From assembly GCA_011064865.1 (NCBI GenBank), contig JAAKFX010000044.1:1-11681 (forward strand): 11,681 nucleotides of DNA. Reading direction: 5' to 3'. The position numbers and the translations under genes were made by a program. The first letter of the stretch is position 1. The number at the start of each line of letters is the position of its first letter. The stretch comes from Candidatus Anoxychlamydiales bacterium (lineage in GTDB: Bacteria > Chlamydiota > Chlamydiia > Chlamydiales > SM23-39). Shown one piece after another: positions 7,368-11,681 of the stretch. The notes beneath the pieces were generated by a model that was given only the letters and a program-made list of their open reading frames with translations, was not told the origin of the DNA and ran no database searches.

Positions 7368-9997
7368 TAATGTTTTTCTTGTAGGATTTTTTTGATTTTA
7401 TTAAATGCATCTTCAATCTTTTCAAAATCTGTAGATCCAGCCTGCGCTGTATCCTTTCTACCACCGCCTTTCCCATTTATGATCGGTGAGATCTCATTTA
7501 TTAGATCATTTGCAAAGATATTTTTATCGATTAGATCAGGACTTATTTTAATAAAAAATTGATATCGATTTTCTACCTTGCAAGCAAGCGCTATAACAGC
7601 AGACTTGACGTTTTGAAGTATTGTTTCAGAAAAAGATTTTAAATCTTTAGGATCTATTGAAATCTTTTCAGTAATCAAATTAACTGAATTTATCTTCTCT
7701 ACATTTTTAACAAGATTAGAAATTAGATTTTTTAGCTCTTTTTGTTTTTCTTGTTTTAGCTCTAGATATAAGTTTTTATTCTCAGCTATGAGAGATAGTA
7801 TCTTTTCTTCTAATCGATTTTCAGGAACTTTTAAGTTGATAGCTAAATTTTTCATAACATCTTCTGTATCATAGACAAAATCTTCTGCTGCTGCCGAAGT
7901 TGTAGCCTCTATTCTTCTAACGCCTTGTGCGATTGAGCTCTCTTTGAAAATTCTAAAATAGCCAACATTTCCAGTATATGCTGTGTGAGCACCGCCACAA
8001 AGCTCTTTTGCAAACCCCATATCGATAACTCTTACAACATCTGAATATTTTTCCCCAAAGATCTGTTTTATTGAGTTATCTTTTTGAGCCTCTTCAAAAG
8101 ATATTTCATAATCTGTAACTTTTATGTTTTCTCTTATTTTTTCATTTATAACTCTCTCTACCTCTCGAATCTCTTTTAAAGATAGAGCTTTATGATGATC
8201 AAAATCAAAACGTAGACGCTTTTCATCGACAACAGATCCCGCTTGTTTTATATGTTCACCTAGAACTTTTGCTAAAGCCCAATGAAGCAGATGCGTTGCA
8301 GAGTGATTTGCTTCGATTTTTTTTCTTCTTTCAATATCTATTTTTGCTTTTACTTTTTTTCCTTTTGTGAATTTACCATTTGTAACTTTTCCAATATGTA
8401 TAATAACTCCAGGATAGGGGGTTTGTGTATCTTCTACTTTGAAAAGATTTTCCCCGATAAAAATTTCTCCTCTATCTCCTACTTGCCCTCCCATCTCAGC
8501 ATAAAAAGGGGTTTGATCTAATATAATAATTCCACACTCATCTAAAGATAGTTCATCTGTGAATTCGTTTTTGTCGATAATAGCTAAAATAGTGCTTTCA
8601 GTTTCAAAACTTTTATGTCCCGCAAAAATGCTCTCAGAGTGCGTTTTTGTGAAATCTTCAAAAAAGTTTTTATCAAATGTTTGTAAATGCTTTTCTTGTG
8701 CTTTTTTTGATCTGTCTTTTGCTTCATTTTCCAAGTCATTAAAAGTTTTAAGATCTACTTTTAAATGTTCATCTTTTGCGAGTAGTAAAATCTCTTCAAT
8801 CGGAAACCCATATGTGTCTTTTAATTTAAATGCCTCTTCACCTAAAATTTGTCTTTTCTCTTTTTTAGCTCGAGATACAGTATCTTGCATTAAGCTTCCG
8901 CCTCTATTTAGAGTTTTTATAAAAAGCTCTTCTTCTAATGTAAGGATTTCAGCTGTTCGTCTCTCAGATGCTTTTAGTTCCTCAAAATCATCTCCCATAA
9001 TAGAGCTCAATGTTGGCAATATTTTTGCTAAAAATGGCTCATTTAATTTTAATAGTTTTCCGTATCTCGCAGCTCTTCTAAGTATTTTTCGAAGAACATA
9101 TCCTCTTTCAATATTACTTGGAATTATTCCATCTGCTATCGCAAATGCTAAACATCTAATATGATCCGATATTACATGAAAAGCTGGCGAAAGATCTTTA
9201 TTCTCTTTGTCATATTTGATTTTTGAAATTTTCTCAATTTCATGAATTAGCTCTTGAAAGATATCTATTTCAAAAACAGACTCTACTTTCATTTTTAAGC
9301 CAACTATTCTCTCTAATCCTGCTCCTGTATCAATCGATTTATTCGGCAAGGGGCTCATTTTTTTAGTTTCATCTCTATTAAATTGCATGAAAACTAGATT
9401 CCAATACTCTAAAAATCTCTCTCCTGTAGTATCATATATAGGAGATTTAGCATCTGAGTATTTCTCTCCTCTATCATATAAAAGCTCAGAGCAAGGTCCA
9501 CAAGGTCCAATATCTCCCATAGCCCAAAAATTTTCCTCTTCTCCAAATCTAACAATTCGAGAAATTGGAAGATGTTTTTGCCACAGCTCAAATGCTTCAT
9601 CATCATCTGTATAAACAGTTGCCCATATTTTATCTGGATCAAGCCCAAAAACATTTACAGAGACATCATATGCAAACCCAATAGCCTCTTTTTTAAAGTA
9701 ATCTCCAAATGAAAAATTTCCAAGCATTTCAAAAAAAGTTAAATGTCTAGATGTAAAACCTACATTTTCTAAATCATTGTGTTTTCCTCCAGCTCTAATA
9801 CATTTTTGAGTTGTCGTTGCTCTTTTATATGATCTTTTGCTCTTTCCTAAAAAAACATCCTTAAATTGATTCATTCCCGCATTTGTAAATAAAAGTGTTG
9901 GATCATCTTGCGGCAAAAGTGAGCTCGATGGCACAACTGTATGGGATTGAGTCTTAAAATAGTTTAAAAATCCTCTTCGAATATCTTTAGATATCAT
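7367..9997 (-). CDS. alaS: Alanyl-tRNA synthetase
   Basis: Full-length AlaRS of 876 residues, the same length as the E. coli enzyme. It charges tRNA-Ala with alanine and clears mischarged Ser/Gly. The aminoacylation domain shows PTLLFTNAGMNQFKDVFLG (33-51), RAGGKHNDLENVG (68-80), class II motif 2 FFEMLGNFSFGDYF (88-101) and IDTGAGLER (222-230). The editing domain has the zinc ligands HSATH (565-569) and CGGAH (667-671), and YAEMGGQVGD (499-508). A coiled linker (about 730-765) leads to the C-Ala domain with NGKGGGRKDTAQAGS (841-855). An open frame extends five codons further to a TTG at 10012, but the ATG at 9997 is preferred: GAGGA lies 8 bases before it inside that extension, and the protein then begins like other AlaRS (MISKDIRRGFLNYF). 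Its stop overlaps the mfd start by one base, so the two form an operon. Confidence 0.97.
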   Translation of the reverse strand: MISKDIRRGFLNYFKTQSHTVVPSSSLLPQDDPTLLFTNAGMNQFKDVFLGKSKRSYKRATTTQKCIRAGGKHNDLENVGFTSRHLTFFEMLGNFSFGDYFKKEAIGFAYDVSVNVFGLDPDKIWATVYTDDDEAFELWQKHLPISRIVRFGEEENFWAMGDIGPCGPCSELLYDRGEKYSDAKSPIYDTTGERFLEYWNLVFMQFNRDETKKMSPLPNKSIDTGAGLERIVGLKMKVESVFEIDIFQELIHEIEKISKIKYDKENKDLSPAFHVISDHIRCLAFAIADGIIPSNIERGYVLRKILRRAARYGKLLKLNEPFLAKILPTLSSIMGDDFEELKASERRTAEILTLEEELFIKTLNRGGSLMQDTVSRAKKEKRQILGEEAFKLKDTYGFPIEEILLLAKDEHLKVDLKTFNDLENEAKDRSKKAQEKHLQTFDKNFFEDFTKTHSESIFAGHKSFETESTILAIIDKNEFTDELSLDECGIIILDQTPFYAEMGGQVGDRGEIFIGENLFKVEDTQTPYPGVIIHIGKVTNGKFTKGKKVKAKIDIERRKKIEANHSATHLLHWALAKVLGEHIKQAGSVVDEKRLRFDFDHHKALSLKEIREVERVINEKIRENIKVTDYEISFEEAQKDNSIKQIFGEKYSDVVRVIDMGFAKELCGGAHTAYTGNVGYFRIFKESSIAQGVRRIEATTSAAAEDFVYDTEDVMKNLAINLKVPENRLEEKILSLIAENKNLYLELKQEKQKELKNLISNLVKNVEKINSVNLITEKISIDPKDLKSFSETILQNVKSAVIALACKVENRYQFFIKISPDLIDKNIFANDLINEISPIINGKGGGRKDTAQAGSTDFEKIEDAFNKIKKILQEKH

Positions 9998-10005
9998 ATT
10001 AAAAT

Positions 10006-10010
10006 TCCTC
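10006..10010 (-). promoter_or_regulatory. Ribosome binding site deciding the alaS start
   Basis: Minus-strand GAGGA is followed by 8 bases and the ATG at 9997. Because this site would lie within the reading frame if translation began at the upstream TTG (10012), it argues for the downstream ATG. Confidence 0.7.
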
Positions 10011-10035
10011 AAAAATACTTGATTTATAGATAAAT

Positions 10036-10064
10036 AATTTAAACTAAAATAGCTACAAAGTCAA
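10036..10064 (-). promoter_or_regulatory. Candidate promoter for alaS-mfd
   Basis: On the minus strand TTGACT (10059-10064, five of six consensus) is 17 bases from TAAATT (10036-10041, four of six), giving a leader of roughly 30 bases before the ATG at 9997. A perfect TATAAT also lies a little upstream (10067-10072) but lacks a convincing -35. One or both could drive the operon. Confidence 0.5.
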
Positions 10065-10401
10065 ATATTATACAGCGATACTCAAAATTACATTGAAAAT
10101 ATTAAAAAATAGCTTTTTGCGAACATTTTTTGCCTCTTATTTTTGTTCGCAAAATGAAGTTTAATGTGTTTTTCCGAACATTTTTTACAAAATTATTGAT
10201 TTTGCTGAATTATTAAAAGAGAAAGATTAAAAGTAGTAATTTTTGTAATATTTAAACTAAATTTTTCTTTATTTACATGTATAAAATAATTTCATTTAAG
10301 CTTTTTTGATTTAAAGTAGGATGAACATCTAAGATGTTTTTACCAAATATAAATAAAATCTATCGTTCAAAAAAGATTTTAAAAGTGTAGATTTTTACCT
10401 G
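10065..10401. other. Long non-coding stretch upstream of alaS
   Basis: About 440 bases separate alaS from the next gene end at 10442, long for an otherwise compact region. I find no convincing coding frame: the best small plus-strand frame, from the ATG at 10154, gives only 20 residues and has no ribosome site. Contents that can be pointed to are the alaS promoter, the three CGAACA motifs at 10114-10186, a short perfect palindrome AACATCTAAGATGTT at 10324-10338, and the weak terminator at 10402-10430. The rest shows nothing recognisable. A small RNA or decayed gene is possible but not supported. Confidence 0.5.
10114..10186. repeat. Cluster of three CGAACA-centred motifs upstream of alaS
   Basis: TTTTTGCGAACATTTTTT (10114-10131) recurs at 10169-10186 with one mismatch (17 of 18 identical). 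Between them an inverted copy TGTTCGCAAAA (10144-10154) pairs perfectly over 11 bp with TTTTGCGAACA (10115-10125), leaving an 18-base loop. These are among the few GC-containing words in this stretch. The cluster lies about 50-130 bp upstream of the predicted alaS promoter. It could be an operator array, a small hairpin, or a remnant of a repeat family. Confidence 0.7.
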
Positions 10402-10430
10402 AAAAAAAGTTTAAAAGACTATATCTTTTA
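10402..10430 (-). terminator. Weak candidate terminator after the 10442-10768 gene
   Basis: On the minus strand TAAAAGA pairs with TCTTTTA over 7 bp around the loop TATAG, followed by AAC and seven T residues, 12 bases after the stop codon. The geometry is right for an intrinsic terminator but the stem has only one G:C pair. Confidence 0.4.
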
Positions 10431-10441
10431 CGAAGTTCAAT

Positions 10442-10768
10442 CTAAACTTTCTTCACTGGAGAGACTAATTTTATATCAACTTCTCTCTCTAGTTGAAGAG
10501 CGTTTAACACAATTGCTTTTATATCTTGATGAATTCTTCCATCAGATTCCATTAAACTAAACTTTTTTAGTATTGTTGTAGAATCTCCCATTGGAGTTGC
10601 TTTTGGTTTATAGTTAGGATCTCTACATATTTGAAACAAATCATAAAGAGCTATACCATTTGTTTCATTCAAGGCTTTAAGGGAGTTTGCTACAGTTTGA
10701 AGAGTACTTACAGGTACTTTTGAATCGTCTTTTAATGTTACTAGGCTAGTAAGACTTGACACTGACAT
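10442..10768 (-). CDS. Unrecognised small cytosolic protein
   Basis: A 108-residue protein that I do not recognise. It has no signal peptide or membrane segment. The sequence looks like a compact alpha/beta domain: a Ser/Thr-rich N-terminus (1-25), a helix VANSLKALNE (26-35), a second helix ALYDLFQICRD (40-50), a loop with NYKPKATPMGD (52-62), and a well-formed block ILKKFSLMESDGRIHQDI (66-83) leading to a helix and a terminal strand. Helix-turn-beta with the phrase LMESDGRI resembles a small winged-helix fold, but that is an impression, not a match. The coding case is good: AGGA before the ATG at 10768, a fitting promoter upstream, and normal composition. It is divergent from the hydrophobic protein gene at 11090 and followed by 440 bp of non-coding DNA. 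Confidence 0.72.
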   Translation of the reverse strand: MSVSSLTSLVTLKDDSKVPVSTLQTVANSLKALNETNGIALYDLFQICRDPNYKPKATPMGDSTTILKKFSLMESDGRIHQDIKAIVLNALQLEREVDIKLVSPVKKV

Positions 10769-10809
10769 ATTTTTTTCCTATGTTATTTTTTAATGAATAA
10801 ATTGGCAAA

Positions 10810-10838
10810 AGTATAAAATCATCATTATTTATATTCAA
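10810..10838 (-). promoter_or_regulatory. Promoter of the 10442-10768 gene
   Basis: Minus-strand TTGAAT (10833-10838) and TATACT (10810-10815, five of six) are exactly 17 bases apart, placing transcription start about 35 bases before the ATG at 10768. This is the best-formed promoter in the window by eye. Confidence 0.55.
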
Positions 10839-11073
10839 TACTAAAGAATATTTAATTGCATTTAAAAATAGTAATAATATTTATTATAATAAATTAATTT
10901 TTAATTAGCCAGTTAAATAAATGTTTAAGTTAATTAAATTATTTAATATTACAAATTATTTCTTTCTAATTTAATTATAAGGCAGACTTTGCTATAATAT
11001 TATTATAAATATAATATTTTTTATTATATAAAATGTAATAAACATAATTAATAGAAAAAAATAATACGTTATA
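10839..11073. other. Very AT-rich divergent intergenic region
   Basis: The spacer between the two small divergent genes (10769-11089, 321 bp) is almost entirely A and T, with many short AT palindromes that carry little information. Apart from the promoter elements listed separately, I see no gene, RNA or repeat here. One candidate for the plus-strand gene is TTTGCT (10988-10993) with TATAAT (11010-11015) 16 bases downstream; a second TATAAT is at 10993-10998. Confidence 0.5.
10988..11015 (+). promoter_or_regulatory. Candidate promoter for the 11090-11476 gene
   Basis: TTTGCT and a perfect TATAAT are spaced by 16 bases, about 75 bp before the ATG at 11090. Because TATAAT-like words are frequent in this AT-only spacer, the assignment is tentative. 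Confidence 0.3.
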
Positions 11074-11089
11074 AAAGGAGATAATTTTT

Positions 11090-11476
11090 ATGTTCTCACT
11101 TCCAATAATTATTACAGGTTTAGCGCTCTCTCCAGTCATTGGAGCGGTAGGTATAACTGGGACAGGAAAAAGAATTTTTAAATATATAAAAGGGGATGAA
11201 TCCTCTAATGGCTTGAATAACAAAATTCAATCTTTAGCAACGCTTTTAATCTGTGCAGCTGTAGCTGTTCCGGCTTTCTTCTTAGGTTCACCAATAACAG
11301 CTGGTTTAGTAATGGGATTTGGCCTTTTATTAAACACTCCTTATGTTGCTAAAATATTTGCAAAAGACTCTGCAATGAGGACAAGATTAGATAATTTGGC
11401 AGGTACCATAACAGGTATATTTAATAGAGTCTGTTTTATTCCATTTGCAGCGATTGCAACAGCAGCTGCTTTATGA
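11090..11476 (+). CDS. Unrecognised small hydrophobic membrane protein
   Basis: A 128-residue protein that I do not recognise. Hydrophobic stretches lie at about 3-22, 49-66, 69-83 and 113-128, with Lys/Arg-rich and polar segments between (KRIFKYIKGDESSNG at 27-41; AKIFAKDSAMRTRLDN at 87-102). The middle two are separated by only a tight turn around GSP (66-68), forming a hairpin of two membrane segments. That paired hydrophobic lobe is the general hallmark of chlamydial inclusion-membrane (Inc) proteins, but other small membrane proteins show it too, so I do not assign the function. The start is well supported by AAAGGAG (11074-11080) before the ATG, and a good terminator follows. It appears to be a single-gene transcription unit, divergent from the 10442-10768 gene. 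It is richer in GC than the spacer before it, as expected of coding DNA. Confidence 0.75.
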   Translation: MFSLPIIITGLALSPVIGAVGITGTGKRIFKYIKGDESSNGLNNKIQSLATLLICAAVAVPAFFLGSPITAGLVMGFGLLLNTPYVAKIFAKDSAMRTRLDNLAGTITGIFNRVCFIPFAAIATAAAL

Positions 11477-11491
11477 TTAAAAAATTATAAA

Positions 11492-11527
11492 ACACCTCAA
11501 GTAGAAGGATATTGATGTGTCTTTTTT
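11492..11527 (+). terminator. Intrinsic terminator after the hydrophobic protein gene
   Basis: ACACCTCAA (11492-11500) pairs with TTGATGTGT (11512-11520) over nine positions with one mismatch and an 11-base loop, followed by C and six T residues. It lies 15 bases after the stop at 11476 and is the most convincing terminator in the window. Confidence 0.6.
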
Positions 11528-11550
11528 AATATATACTCTTATAGCTATAG

Positions 11551-11598
11551 AACTAGTCTTTTTTCTTGTAAATTTTTAACATCTATTTGAAACTAGTC
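11551..11598. repeat. AACTAGTC direct repeat, 40-base period
   Basis: AACTAGTC occurs at 11551-11558 and again at 11591-11598, exactly 40 bases apart, between the terminator and the start of the next gene. Each contains the palindrome ACTAGT. It may be a pair of regulator sites for the downstream gene or chance. Confidence 0.4.
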
Positions 11599-11629
11599 AT
11601 TTAAATTATTTAAAAGGATTTTTTTTAAA

Positions 11630-11681
11630 ATGGATGAAAACAAGAAAAAGATTGTTGAAGAGGTTGCAAAAACAATTAGAG
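11630..11681 (+). CDS. Start of a gene cut by the window edge; possibly transketolase
   Basis: An ATG at 11630 opens a frame to the window end, 17 full codons reading MDENKKKIVEEVAKTIR. AAAAGGA at 11612-11618 provides a ribosome site about 11 bases upstream, and the gene follows a terminator. The pattern of a short charged lead and then ...IVEEVAKTIR fits the first helix of transketolases (commonly ...IANTIRxLSIDAVxxANSGHPG), and in C. trachomatis tktB is, as I recall, the divergent neighbour of alaS. The visible part is far too short to prove this, so no symbol is given. Any other protein starting with an amphipathic helix would look similar. Confidence 0.5.
   Translation, partial: MDENKKKIVEEVAKTIR

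Noticed and set aside
8559..9164. 201-residue plus-strand open frame inside alaS
   Set aside because: Antisense to a fully conserved AlaRS region, low-complexity Ser/Phe/Lys composition, and no recognisable domain.
9409..9654. 81-residue minus-strand frame overlapping alaS in another frame
   Set aside because: The same strand is occupied by intact AlaRS in the correct frame; the overlap is a shadow.
9998..10012. Five-codon N-terminal extension of AlaRS from a TTG at 10012
   Set aside because: The extension contains the ribosome site for the ATG at 9997, and the shorter form has the family's usual start and length.
10114..10154. LexA/DinR (SOS) box upstream of alaS-mfd
   Set aside because: CGAAC half-sites are present, but the inverted pair is separated by 20 bases rather than the 4 the box requires, and I know of no LexA in typical Chlamydiae.
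10115..10154. The 11-bp inverted repeat as an intrinsic terminator
   Set aside because: On neither strand is the stem followed directly by a T-run, and the 18-base loop is long.
10975..11223. 82-residue minus-strand frame overlapping the start of the hydrophobic protein gene
   Set aside because: It runs antisense to a gene with a strong ribosome site, and its N-terminal part comes from that gene's reverse complement while its C-terminal part is AT-only spacer (Ile/Tyr/Asn-rich).

Overview
The window is AT-rich bacterial DNA that most likely comes from a member of the Chlamydiae outside the Chlamydiaceae. The evidence is the gene set. EF-P (efp), a short AMP nucleosidase (amn), Mfd (mfd) and alanyl-tRNA synthetase (alaS) are, as I recall, neighbours in Chlamydia trachomatis (the CT748-CT752 region, with a transketolase between alaS and amn). 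There is also a cysteine-containing outer-membrane protein that resembles the expanded MOMP-like family of Simkania and Waddlia type chlamydiae. No database search was possible, so the taxonomic placement is inference.

Layout. Left end (1-1751, minus strand): efp, then epmA overlapping it by 20 bp, then after about 110 bp the first 52 codons of an ornithine carbamoyltransferase of catabolic (ArcB) type, cut by the window edge. EpmA is the enzyme that modifies EF-P, so substrate and modifier are translated together. At 1877-2668 (plus) amn is divergent from efp. At 2730-3977 (minus) a MOMP-like porin is followed by a small glycine-rich putative lipoprotein. At 4095-9997 (minus) alaS and mfd form a tight pair joined by a TAGTG stop/start overlap.

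Right end (about 10.0-11.68 kb) is looser and more AT-rich. A 440-bp non-coding stretch upstream of alaS carries three copies of a CGAACA-centred motif. Beyond it, a small unrecognised cytosolic protein (10442-10768, minus) and a small unrecognised hydrophobic protein (11090-11476, plus) are divergent around about 320 bp of very AT-rich DNA. A good intrinsic terminator follows the second, and then a new plus-strand gene begins at 11630 with only 17 codons visible. Those residues and the gene order make transketolase a reasonable guess.

Together the window holds translation factors and their modification (EF-P/EpmA, AlaRS), transcription-coupled repair (Mfd), nucleotide salvage or breakdown (Amn), cell-envelope proteins, and the start of an arginine/ornithine gene. 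I see no phage, transposon, CRISPR or RNA gene. The most notable points are the ArcB fragment in a chlamydial context, an apparent inversion of the mfd-alaS block relative to efp-amn, the repeated motif upstream of alaS, and the two unrecognised small genes.
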